The notes below the pieces were generated by a model. That model did not search any database, was not told where the DNA came from, and saw only the letters and a list, made by a program, of their open reading frames with translations. A stretch of DNA of 40,770 nucleotides from B2-G16 sp964528085 (GTDB lineage: Bacteria; Bipolaricaulota; Bipolaricaulia; UBA7950; UBA9294), in contig CAZGRE010000010.1 of the NCBI GenBank assembly GCA_964528085.1, forward strand, positions 1 to 40,770. Reading direction: 5' to 3'. Below are positions 23,950 to 31,188 of the stretch, piece after piece; position 1 is the stretch's first letter, and each line of letters starts with the position of its first letter. The translations under genes and the position numbers were made by a program.

Positions 23950-25222
23950 GGTCGCTCCGGTCGGCCATCTCGCCGAGGTCATCCTCGTTCGGAATGAAGA
24001 AGGGATTGCGGCGAAGCTCCCCTCTCCGGTCTCCGACGGGTTCTCCGCCTACATGCGCGGCCGGCTCGCCGAGGATATCCCGATGTACGCCGAGCGGATC
24101 GACGCTGAATCCGCGGTCGCCCATCACCTCGGAGCGACCCTCGCCCTCGATTCCTGCTACGGGGTCACCCCTTCTGAGAAGGCAAATTCGATCCGCAAGG
24201 GGCTTTCCGCCTGCGGTGTCTATCACCGGCATCTGAGCCGGCTCCTCTTCAGCCGGGAAGGGGAGGGTAGCGGCCTTCCCTCCCTCGTCGTCACCGGCGG
24301 GCTCGTCGAGCCGGGGGCGGCCCTCGCCACCCTCCGCCTTGCCGGGGAGGGGATCTCCATCCTCGGCGGCCGCGGCCTGACCCCGGAGCGCGGGATCCCC
24401 GGCGGGTTGACGAGCGGCCTGAGCGAAGAGGAAATAAAAAGGCTGAGGGAGATCGCCGAATCCCTCCTTCAGTTTGCCATCGGGTTGGAGGATGGGTTCC
24501 TCAGATCGGCCGCTTTGTGGGTGAAAGGGGAGGGATTCGAGGTACCCATCCCCTCCCTTGCTCTTGTCGACGAGGACGGGAAGAGCAGCCTATTCGATGG
24601 TGAGCTCCGCCTCGTCGATCCGGACGGCGTGTTGATCGCCCGCGGGACGGAGGATGTCCTCTCTGCGATCGAGGGGACGCCCTACCGGGTCGGGGTCCTC
24701 GCCCGGTTGAACGTGGCCGGCGGTATACCGACCCAGAAGGGAGAAGAGGCGCTCGAGCGGCTCTGGGACGGGCTCGGTGCCCCCCCGATCCATCGGGTAT
24801 CGGCAGGGTATTGGGGGACGGTCGTCGAGCTGATCGAGGCGGCAGAGGTGTTGATCGAAGCGCTTGCTGGGATGACGCCCGGGGACGATGATCTCCGCAC
24901 CCCACTCGACGAACCGGGGGAGGGGGTAGGGGCGATCGAGTCAGCGGATGGGACGCTGATCCACCGCTACTCCCTCGATCCGGATGGGATCGTCGAGGAG
25001 GCGGAGGTGATCCTCCCGGCGGAGGGACGGCGGGCGGAGGTGGAAACCGGCTTGGCGGTCGCGCTCGGCGAAGCCGGTGAGATAGACGAGCCGCTGATCG
25101 AGCGGATCGAGTTGGTGATCCGCGCGTTTCAACCGGCCCTCGTCCCTGAGGCCCCGTTCCCCCTCCGGATAACCCTCCGCGGTGAGGACGGGGGCGTCAT
25201 AGAGGAATGGAGGAGAGGATGA
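23939..25222 (+). CDS. NiFe-free homologue of the MvhA hydrogenase large subunit
   Basis: The 427-residue protein aligns with MvhA-1 along most of its length: DSCYGVTP, SILGGRGLTPERGIPGG, PYRVGVLARLNVAGG, DEPGEGVGAIESADGTLIHR. Both metal-ligand motifs are gone. At L1, RICGVCPEAHH of copy 1 is RIDAESAVAHH (Cys to Asp55 and Ser58); at L2, DPCLACATH is FQPALVPEA (Cys to Ala400 and Pro403). The N-terminal RLEGH is also lost. No stop or frameshift is present, reading-frame overlaps are intact, and the fold-defining glycines and the AHH remain, so it looks like a conserved non-hydrogenase, not a pseudogene. It might bind another redox donor or be structural. It cannot activate H2. Confidence 0.88.
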   Translation: MLTRVAPVGHLAEVILVRNEEGIAAKLPSPVSDGFSAYMRGRLAEDIPMYAERIDAESAVAHHLGATLALDSCYGVTPSEKANSIRKGLSACGVYHRHLSRLLFSREGEGSGLPSLVVTGGLVEPGAALATLRLAGEGISILGGRGLTPERGIPGGLTSGLSEEEIKRLREIAESLLQFAIGLEDGFLRSAALWVKGEGFEVPIPSLALVDEDGKSSLFDGELRLVDPDGVLIARGTEDVLSAIEGTPYRVGVLARLNVAGGIPTQKGEEALERLWDGLGAPPIHRVSAGYWGTVVELIEAAEVLIEALAGMTPGDDDLRTPLDEPGEGVGAIESADGTLIHRYSLDPDGIVEEAEVILPAEGRRAEVETGLAVALGEAGEIDEPLIERIELVIRAFQPALVPEAPFPLRITLRGEDGGVIEEWRRG

Positions 25223-25650
25223 GCAAGACGAAGCGAACGCCCGCTGAGGAGGAGCTCGCCCTCCTCGAGCTCTCGATGGACGAGGTCGTGGAGAAGATCG
25301 AGGAGCTCTCCGGACAGAATATCTTCGACTGCTACCAGTGCGGGATGTGCTCGGCCGGCTGCCCGCTGGTCGAGGAGATGGACCTGTTGCCGAACCAGGT
25401 CCTCCACGCCCTTCAGATGAAGGATGAAGCGGCGATGACGGCGAACTCGATGTGGATATGCGCCAGCTGCTACACGTGCGAGGTCCGCTGCCCGAAGGGG
25501 GTCGACCTGGCGAAGTTGATGGAGGCGATGCGTCAGATCTACCTGCGCAAACAGCTCGACCACGTATCGATCGACCGCCTCAGCCATCGGGAGATCCGCC
25601 GCCTCCCCCAGATCGCTATAGTCGCCTCGTTCCGAAAGAAGACAGGGTGA
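25219..25650 (+). CDS. hdrC: HdrC-like ferredoxin subunit
   Basis: This 143-residue protein has two [4Fe-4S] motifs, CYQCGMCSAGCP (about residues 37-48) and CASCYTCEVRCPKG (about residues 81-94), in an otherwise helical frame that matches HdrC. It passes electrons from HdrA to HdrB. The ATG at 25219 overlaps the preceding stop (ATGA) and has GGAGGAG upstream; an ATG at 25207 is possible. There is only one hdrC for two hdrA genes. The single hdrC/hdrB pair is followed directly by the fumarate-reductase-like pair. Confidence 0.92.
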   Translation: MSKTKRTPAEEELALLELSMDEVVEKIEELSGQNIFDCYQCGMCSAGCPLVEEMDLLPNQVLHALQMKDEAAMTANSMWICASCYTCEVRCPKGVDLAKLMEAMRQIYLRKQLDHVSIDRLSHREIRRLPQIAIVASFRKKTG

Positions 25651-25654
25651 GAAT

Positions 25655-26530
25655 ATGGAGAAATTGATATATTTCCCAGGTTGTACCCTGAAGGATACGG
25701 CGAAGGACTTCGAGGTATCGGCGATCGCGGTGATGGAGGCGCTCGGCTACGAGCTCGCCGAGCTCGAGCGGTGGAACTGCTGCGGGACGGTCTTCTCCCT
25801 GACCGAGGACGACCTGATGCATCAGGTCGGGCCGGTCCGCGATCTGATCCGGGCGCAGGAGGAAGGCTCGGATGAGATCATCACCCTCTGCTCGATGTGC
25901 TACGCCACCCTGAAGCGCTCGAGCCTGTTCGTCAATGGAGACCAGGAGAGGCTCGACAAATTGAACGCGTTCATGAACAACGAGGTCGACTACGAGGGGA
26001 AGGTGAGCGTCTATCATCTCCTCGAGGTCCTTCGCGATCGGATCGGATGGGATGCGGTCGAGGAGCGGATGACGAACCCGCTTACGGGCCTCTCCGTCGC
26101 CCCGTTCTACGGGTGTACCCTCCTCCGGCCGGCGGAGATCGCGATCGATGACCCGGATTCCCCGACGATCCTCGCCGACATGATATCCGCCCTCTGGGCG
26201 ACGCCGGTCGACTATCCGTTCGCGGTCGAATGCTGTGGTGCGTATCAGGTCGTCGATCATCGCGATATCGTGGTCGAGAGGACGCACAGGATCTTGAGCG
26301 CAGCCGCCAGGGGAGGGGCGGACGTCGTCATAACGAGCTGTCCGCTCTGCCACTACAACCTGAGCGACCTCCAGCGCGAGGTCGCCCGCACCGTCCCTGA
26401 CTACGAGGAGATACCGATCATATATTTCACCCAACTGATGGCGCTCGCGTTCGGCGTCGATGCGGGGAGGATCCCCCGGGCGCTCAAGGCGAGGCTGAAG
26501 CGGGCCCATCCGGTCAAAGGGGAGGGATGA
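25655..26530 (+). CDS. hdrB: HdrB-like subunit with two CCG domains
   Basis: The 291-residue product begins LIYFPGCTLK and has the duplicated CCG motif: first NCCGTVFSL (about residue 42) followed by CSMC, then GCTLLRP, ECCGAYQVV (about residue 190) and CPLCHYNL. In HdrB these ligate non-cubane [4Fe-4S] clusters that reduce a heterodisulfide. Without methanogen thiols here, the electron acceptor is probably something else; the next genes suggest the fumarate reductase pair. An alternative is SdhE of class E succinate dehydrogenases, which has the same CCG fold. The gene starts 4 bp after hdrC and ends 1 bp before the FrdB-like gene. Confidence 0.9.
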   Translation: MEKLIYFPGCTLKDTAKDFEVSAIAVMEALGYELAELERWNCCGTVFSLTEDDLMHQVGPVRDLIRAQEEGSDEIITLCSMCYATLKRSSLFVNGDQERLDKLNAFMNNEVDYEGKVSVYHLLEVLRDRIGWDAVEERMTNPLTGLSVAPFYGCTLLRPAEIAIDDPDSPTILADMISALWATPVDYPFAVECCGAYQVVDHRDIVVERTHRILSAAARGGADVVITSCPLCHYNLSDLQREVARTVPDYEEIPIIYFTQLMALAFGVDAGRIPRALKARLKRAHPVKGEG

Positions 26531-26531
26531 G

Positions 26532-27245
26532 ATGGCGGATGAAGAAGCAAGAGAGACGGTCCGGATCCACGTCATGGGGAAGACCTACGAGGTCCCGGCC
26601 GGTCTGACGATCATGGATGCGATGGAGTACGCCGGCTACCGGTTCGTCCGCGGGGCCGGCTGCCGCTCCGGGTTCTGCGGGGCGTGCTCGACCGTCTACC
26701 GCCGCGCGGGGGACTATCGGCTCCAGTTCGCCCTCGCCTGCCAGGAGACGGTCGAGGACGGGATGTACCTCGTGCAGCTCCCGTTCACCCCCGCCCCGCG
26801 GGCCCGCTACGACATCGAGAAGATCAACCCGAAGGAGAACGTCCTCCTTCAGTACTACCCTGAGATCGCCCGCTGCGTATCCTGCAACACGTGCACCAAG
26901 TCCTGCCCCCAGGACATCGAGGTGATGGACTACGTCCAGGCTGCCCTCCGCGGTGACATCGCAAAGACGGCGGAGCTCTCGTTCGATTGCATTCAGTGCG
27001 GCCTCTGCTCGATGCGCTGCCCTGCCGACATCAAGCACTACCACATGGCGCAGATGGCGCGGCGGATCTACGGTCGCTACCTGTCTCCCGTCCCTGAGCA
27101 TCTAGAAAAGAGGATAAAGGAGATAGAGGAAGGCCGCTTCGATGAGGAGCTGGACCGGCTGATGAGGATGAGCCGGGAGGAGCTCGAGGCGGCGTACGCC
27201 GCCCGGGTGAGGGAGGAGAGTTCGGGGAGTGAGATAAGTGAGTAA
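26532..27245 (+). CDS. fumarate reductase/succinate dehydrogenase-like iron-sulfur subunit
   Basis: This 237-residue protein resembles SdhB/FrdB and the N-terminal half of thiol:fumarate reductase TfrB. The N-terminus has a [2Fe-2S] domain with AGCRSGFCGACSTVYRR (about residues 42-58) and a later Cys in FALACQET. The C-terminal domain has CVSCNTCTKSCPQ and CIQCGLCSMRCPADIK for two [4Fe-4S] clusters; the first Cys-set pattern is the ferredoxin kind rather than the 3Fe-4S/4Fe-4S arrangement of membrane SdhB. It lacks the CCG domains of TfrB, which are supplied here by the adjacent hdrB. No membrane anchor gene is nearby, so the enzyme is probably soluble. It overlaps the flavoprotein by 8 bp. 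Confidence 0.88.
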   Translation: MADEEARETVRIHVMGKTYEVPAGLTIMDAMEYAGYRFVRGAGCRSGFCGACSTVYRRAGDYRLQFALACQETVEDGMYLVQLPFTPAPRARYDIEKINPKENVLLQYYPEIARCVSCNTCTKSCPQDIEVMDYVQAALRGDIAKTAELSFDCIQCGLCSMRCPADIKHYHMAQMARRIYGRYLSPVPEHLEKRIKEIEEGRFDEELDRLMRMSREELEAAYAARVREESSGSEISE

Positions 27246-28896
27246 GAAGGGGCTTATAAACGGATACCCCGCCTACATGCGGGAGTCGATCGAGAAGGTG
27301 AACGCCACGCGTCCGAGGAGGCTGAAGGAGGGGCCGCCCCCGCCGATGACCCCGGAGGAGCGCGAGGCGATCCTGAAGCGGAACCACCCGGATTACAAAC
27401 CCGACGGGAAGAGGAAGCTCGCCGTCGGCCCGTCGGCCGGCCAGCCGGTCCCGCACGAGGTTGCCGATCTCCTCGAGGCGCATCCGCTGATCGATCCGCG
27501 CGAGATCGACCTTTCGAGGGTCGACTACGACGTCGACGTCCTCGTCATCGGCGGCGGGGGAGCAGGGACGGTGGCGGCGATCTTCGCGCACGAGGAGGGG
27601 ATCCCGGTCGACCGGATACTGATCGTCACCAAGCTCCGCCATGGAGACTGCAACTCGATCATGGCCCAGGGCGGGATCCAGGCGGCCGACCGGCCGAACG
27701 ACTCCCCGGCGATCCATTACCTCGACGTCATGGGAGGCGGGCACTATGCGAACAAGCCGGAGCTCGTCCGCGCCCTCGTCACCGACGGACCGTGGATCAT
27801 CCGCTGGCACGAGGAGATGGGGGTGATGTACGACAAGGTCGACGGCCGGTACGTCGAGGCGCACGGCGGAGGGACCTCACGGATGCGGATGCATTCGGCG
27901 AAGGATTACACCGGTAAGGAGACGTTCAACGCGATCCGCGACCAGGCGCGGAACCTCGAGATCCCGGTCATCGAGTTCTTCCCAGCGGTCGAGCTCCTCC
28001 TCGACGAGGACGGGCACGCCGCCGGCGCGGTCGTCTACAACATCGAGACCGAGGAGTACCGGATCATCCGGGCGAAGGCGACCGTCCTCGCCACCGGCGG
28101 GTTCGGGAGGGTCCACATCCAGGGGTTCCCGACGACGAACCACTACGGGGCGACGGCCGACGGGCTTGTCATGGCCTACCGGGCAGGGGCGAACATCATC
28201 GACATGGACTCGGTCCAGTACCATCCGACCGGGGTCGCATATCCGGCGGCGATCCTCGGCCAGCTTGCGACCGAGAAGCTCCGCAATCAAGGGGCGATGC
28301 CGGTAAACAAGGACGGGGAGGCGTTCGTCTTCCCGCTCGAGCCGCGCGACGTCGAGTCGGCGGCGATCATCGAGGAGTGCTGGGTGAAGGAGAAGGGGAT
28401 CGAGACCCCGAGCGGGATCCGCGGGGTGTGGCTCGATACCCCGATGATCGAGGCGATCCATGGTAAGGGGGCGATCAAGCGATCGCTCGCCGCGATGTGG
28501 ACGATGTGGCACCGCCACGACATCGACATCACCGTCGATCCGGTCCTTGTCTATCCGACGCTGCACTACCAGAACGGAGGGGTGGAGATCGACGCTGACG
28601 GGGCGACCCGGATCCCCGGCCTGTTCGCCGGCGGGGAGTGCGAAGGCGGGGTGCACGGGAAGAACCGGCTGATGGGGAATTCGCAGCTCGACTACAACGT
28701 ATTCGGCCGCCGCGCCGGGATATCCGCCGGACGCTGGGCGAAGAAGGCGAGGCTGAAGAAGCTCTCGCTCAAGCACGTGATAGACTACGAGAAGGAGCTC
28801 GAGAAGGCGGGGATAAAGACCTCCCGCAAGGCGCCGATGATCCTCCCCGATTACCGGCCCGAAGCGGTCCGCGAGCGGCATCTCGAGGTGATATAG
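27238..28896 (+). CDS. fumarate reductase/succinate dehydrogenase-like flavoprotein
   Basis: The 552-residue FAD protein has the dinucleotide site VDVLVIGGGGAGTVAA (about residues 99-114), IMAQGGIQAAD, VLATGGFGRVH, and the substrate-site motifs of the FrdA/SdhA/NadB family: VQYHPTG, PTLHYQNGG and VHGKNRLMGNSQLDYNVFGR. At the position of the FAD-linking His (SHT in FrdA) there is Asn139, so the flavin is probably non-covalent, which favours fumarate reduction over succinate oxidation. An N-terminal extension of about 95 residues precedes the FAD domain. It starts with GTG and overlaps the Fe-S subunit by 8 bp. With HdrC/HdrB it probably forms a soluble fumarate reductase fed by HdrA (inference). 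Aspartate oxidase is unlikely given the context. Confidence 0.87.
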   Translation: MSKKGLINGYPAYMRESIEKVNATRPRRLKEGPPPPMTPEEREAILKRNHPDYKPDGKRKLAVGPSAGQPVPHEVADLLEAHPLIDPREIDLSRVDYDVDVLVIGGGGAGTVAAIFAHEEGIPVDRILIVTKLRHGDCNSIMAQGGIQAADRPNDSPAIHYLDVMGGGHYANKPELVRALVTDGPWIIRWHEEMGVMYDKVDGRYVEAHGGGTSRMRMHSAKDYTGKETFNAIRDQARNLEIPVIEFFPAVELLLDEDGHAAGAVVYNIETEEYRIIRAKATVLATGGFGRVHIQGFPTTNHYGATADGLVMAYRAGANIIDMDSVQYHPTGVAYPAAILGQLATEKLRNQGAMPVNKDGEAFVFPLEPRDVESAAIIEECWVKEKGIETPSGIRGVWLDTPMIEAIHGKGAIKRSLAAMWTMWHRHDIDITVDPVLVYPTLHYQNGGVEIDADGATRIPGLFAGGECEGGVHGKNRLMGNSQLDYNVFGRRAGISAGRWAKKARLKKLSLKHVIDYEKELEKAGIKTSRKAPMILPDYRPEAVRERHLEVI

Positions 28897-28904
28897 GAGG
28901 GAAG

Positions 28905-29159
28905 ATGACCGTAGCGATCACCAAGCGATGGCGGACGAAGCACGGCTACCTCTACATCCAGGAGGACGAGTGCAAGGGGTGCGGGCTGTGCATCGAGTTC
29001 TGTCCGAAGAATGTCCTCGAGCAGTCCGACCGTTTCAACGCCAAGGGGTATTATCCTCCCCGGGTCGTCGACGCCGACGCATGCGTAAACTGCACCTTCT
29101 GCGGTCTGATCTGCCCTGACTTTGCGATCTGGAGCGTGAAGGACGAAGAAGATGGATGA
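28905..29159 (+). CDS. korD: 2-oxoacid:ferredoxin oxidoreductase delta (ferredoxin) subunit
   Basis: The 84-residue protein is a two-cluster ferredoxin with CKGCGLCIEFCP and CVNCTFCGLICP, and the spacing KNVLEQSDRFNAKGYYPP typical of KorD. The ATG at 28905 follows GGAGGGAAG after the flavoprotein stop. The open frame reaches back inside the previous gene, but that part is not coding. It overlaps korA by 8 bp. It relays electrons between KorAB and free ferredoxin. Confidence 0.92.
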   Translation: MTVAITKRWRTKHGYLYIQEDECKGCGLCIEFCPKNVLEQSDRFNAKGYYPPRVVDADACVNCTFCGLICPDFAIWSVKDEEDG

Positions 29160-30309
29160 TGGAATACTGATCGGGACCCACTTCATGAACGGTGACGAGG
29201 CGTGCGCCGAAGGGGCGATTGCTGCCGGCTGTCGCCTGTTCGCTGGGTATCCGATAACCCCGCAGTCGGAGATCGCCGAGCGGATCTCGCTCCGCCTCCC
29301 CCAGGTTGGGGGGGTGTTCATCCAGATGGAGGACGAGATCTCCTCGATCGCCGCCGTCCTCGGCGGGGCATGGGGCGGCCTGAAGGCGATGACCGCGACA
29401 TCCGGCCCCGGTTTCTCGTTGATGATGGAGAACCTCGGACTCGGGATGATGACCGAGACGCCGTGTGTAATCGTCAACATCCAGCGCGGTGGGCCGAGCA
29501 CCGGGCTTCCGACGCTCGTCGGCCAGGCGGACATGATGCAGGCCCGGTGGGGGTCGCACGGGGACTACGGGGTGATCGCCCTCTCCCCCTCCTCCCCGCA
29601 GGAGATGTTCGAGCTGACGATCCGCGCGTTCAACCTGTCTGAGACCTACCGGCTACCCGTCCTCGTCATGTCCGACGAGGTCGTCGGGCATATGTACGAG
29701 CGCGTCACGATCGATCCGGATAAGATCGAGGTCATACCGCGGAAGAAACCGACCGTCCCGCCGGAGGAGTTCCGCCTGTACGAGCCGGGTGAGGACCTCG
29801 TCCCGCAGGGGATGCCGGCGTTCGGGGACGGCTACCGTGTCCACGTCACCGGCCTGACGCACGATGAGCGCGGCTACCCGGTGATCGACGCCGAGACGCA
29901 GGCGCGGCTCGTTGTGCGATTGAAGGAGAAGATCGAGAGGAACGCCGATCGGATAATCGACGTCGAGCGGATAGACCTCGATGATCCCGACGTCGTCATC
30001 GTCACCTACGGGATCTCGGCGCGCACCTCCCTCGGCGCCCTCCACGAGGCACGAGAGAAGGGGTTGAAGGTCGGGATGCTCCGGCTGATAACGGTCTGGC
30101 CGTTTCCGGATGCGATCATCCGCGATCTCGCCGAGCGTGTCGCCGGGTTTGTCGTCCCCGAGATAAACCTCGGCCAGATCGTCCGTGAGGTCGAACGGGC
30201 TGCTGCGGGGAAGGCCGCTGTCCGGTCGGTACCGCACGCCGGGGGTGATATTCACGATCCCGCCGCGATCACAACGGCGATCGAGGAGGTGCTCAAAGAT
30301 GGCGGTTAA
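29152..30309 (+). CDS. korA: 2-oxoacid:ferredoxin oxidoreductase alpha subunit
   Basis: This 385-residue alpha subunit carries the pyrimidine-side domains of the thiamine enzyme: NGDEACAEGAIAAGCRLFAG, YPITPQSEIAE, the QMEDEISSIAAVLGGAWGG activating Glu region, and ATSGPGFSLMMENLG. It also has the transketolase C-terminal-like domain with LITVWPFPD and PEINLGQIVREVERA. The separated alpha/beta/gamma/delta architecture and these motifs fit KorA (2-oxoglutarate) better than pyruvate enzymes, which usually carry longer alpha chains; a branched-chain or other 2-oxoacid specificity cannot be excluded. It overlaps korD by 8 and korB by 11 bp. Confidence 0.92.
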   Translation: MDDGILIGTHFMNGDEACAEGAIAAGCRLFAGYPITPQSEIAERISLRLPQVGGVFIQMEDEISSIAAVLGGAWGGLKAMTATSGPGFSLMMENLGLGMMTETPCVIVNIQRGGPSTGLPTLVGQADMMQARWGSHGDYGVIALSPSSPQEMFELTIRAFNLSETYRLPVLVMSDEVVGHMYERVTIDPDKIEVIPRKKPTVPPEEFRLYEPGEDLVPQGMPAFGDGYRVHVTGLTHDERGYPVIDAETQARLVVRLKEKIERNADRIIDVERIDLDDPDVVIVTYGISARTSLGALHEAREKGLKVGMLRLITVWPFPDAIIRDLAERVAGFVVPEINLGQIVREVERAAAGKAAVRSVPHAGGDIHDPAAITTAIEEVLKDGG

Positions 30310-31174
30310 GACGAGAAGGCTCCCCGTCCCGGATATCCTTCCGGCGGCGAGCCATCCGATGCACAAGTACCTACGCGAGGACCGCCTCCCCCACATCTGG
30401 TGCTCCGGGTGTGGGCTCGGGACGGCACTGTCCTGCTTCACTCACGCCCTCGACGAGCTCGGCCTCGGGCCGGAGGACGTCGCCGTCGTCTCGGGGATCG
30501 GGTGCACGGGGCGGGTGGCGGGGTACGTCAACCTCGATTCGTACCATACGACACACGGTCGGGCGATCCCGTTCGCCACCGGGCTCACGGTCGCCCAGCC
30601 GGAGAAGAAGGTCGTCGTCTTCAGCGGCGACGGGGACCTGTTCGCCATCGGCGGTAACCACTTCATCCATGCGGCGCGGCGGAACATCGACATCACCGTG
30701 ATCTGCGTCAACAACTTCAACTACGGGATGACCGGCGGGCAGTTCGGCCCGACGACCCCGATCGGTGCCCGCGGGACGACCGCTCCGTACGGGAACTACG
30801 AGAACCCGTTCAACCTCCCCTACCTCGCCGCCTCGAGCGGGGCGGTATACGTGGCGCGGTGGACGACGGTCCACGTCCGCCGGCTGAAGGATGCGATGGT
30901 CGAGGCGATCGCCAAGCCCGGGTTCACGTTCGTGGAGATCATCTCCCCCTGCCCGACGAACTACGGCCAGAGGAATAGGCTTGGTGACGGGCTCGAGGAG
31001 TCGCGCTACTACGCGCAGAGGAGTGTGATCCGCCACGGCGCCGACCCTAAGGATGCCGACCTGATCCCAGGGGAGGAGATCGTAGTCGGGAAGTTCGTGG
31101 AGCGGGAGCGGCCGACGTTCCTTGAGATGTACGAAAAGCAGATCCTGGAGAAGAATAACCTTCGCCACTTTTAG
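30299..31174 (+). CDS. korB: 2-oxoacid:ferredoxin oxidoreductase beta subunit
   Basis: The 291-residue beta subunit binds TPP and one [4Fe-4S] cluster. It has HIWCSGCGLGTALSCF and VSGIGCTGR (cluster cysteines), VVVFSGDGDLFAIGGNHF (the GDG...N TPP motif), and NNFNYGMTGGQFGPTTP. The C-terminal CPTNYGQRNR segment matches KorB. The ATG at 30299 is preceded by AGGAGG; the longer open frame upstream overlaps korA and is not used. It is followed by fumarase 14 bp later. Confidence 0.93.
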   Translation: MAVKTRRLPVPDILPAASHPMHKYLREDRLPHIWCSGCGLGTALSCFTHALDELGLGPEDVAVVSGIGCTGRVAGYVNLDSYHTTHGRAIPFATGLTVAQPEKKVVVFSGDGDLFAIGGNHFIHAARRNIDITVICVNNFNYGMTGGQFGPTTPIGARGTTAPYGNYENPFNLPYLAASSGAVYVARWTTVHVRRLKDAMVEAIAKPGFTFVEIISPCPTNYGQRNRLGDGLEESRYYAQRSVIRHGADPKDADLIPGEEIVVGKFVERERPTFLEMYEKQILEKNNLRHF

Positions 31175-31188
31175 CCGGGAGGTCTTAA

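Noticed and set aside
23939..25222. Pseudogene interpretation of the NiFe-free large subunit
   Set aside because: The frame is intact over 427 codons, overlaps with both neighbours are kept, and non-ligand motifs remain well preserved.
25655..26530. SdhE of a class E succinate dehydrogenase instead of HdrB
   Set aside because: Kept only as an alternative: a classic HdrC with two clusters directly precedes it and two HdrA genes are upstream, which fits Hdr better.
28638..28904. Upstream extension of the KorD frame
   Set aside because: It overlaps the flavoprotein gene out of frame; the ATG at 28905 has its own GGAGGG and the standard KorD N-terminus.
30185..30298. Upstream extension of the KorB frame
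   Set aside because: It lies inside korA in another frame; AGGAGG precedes the ATG at 30299, where KorB homology starts.
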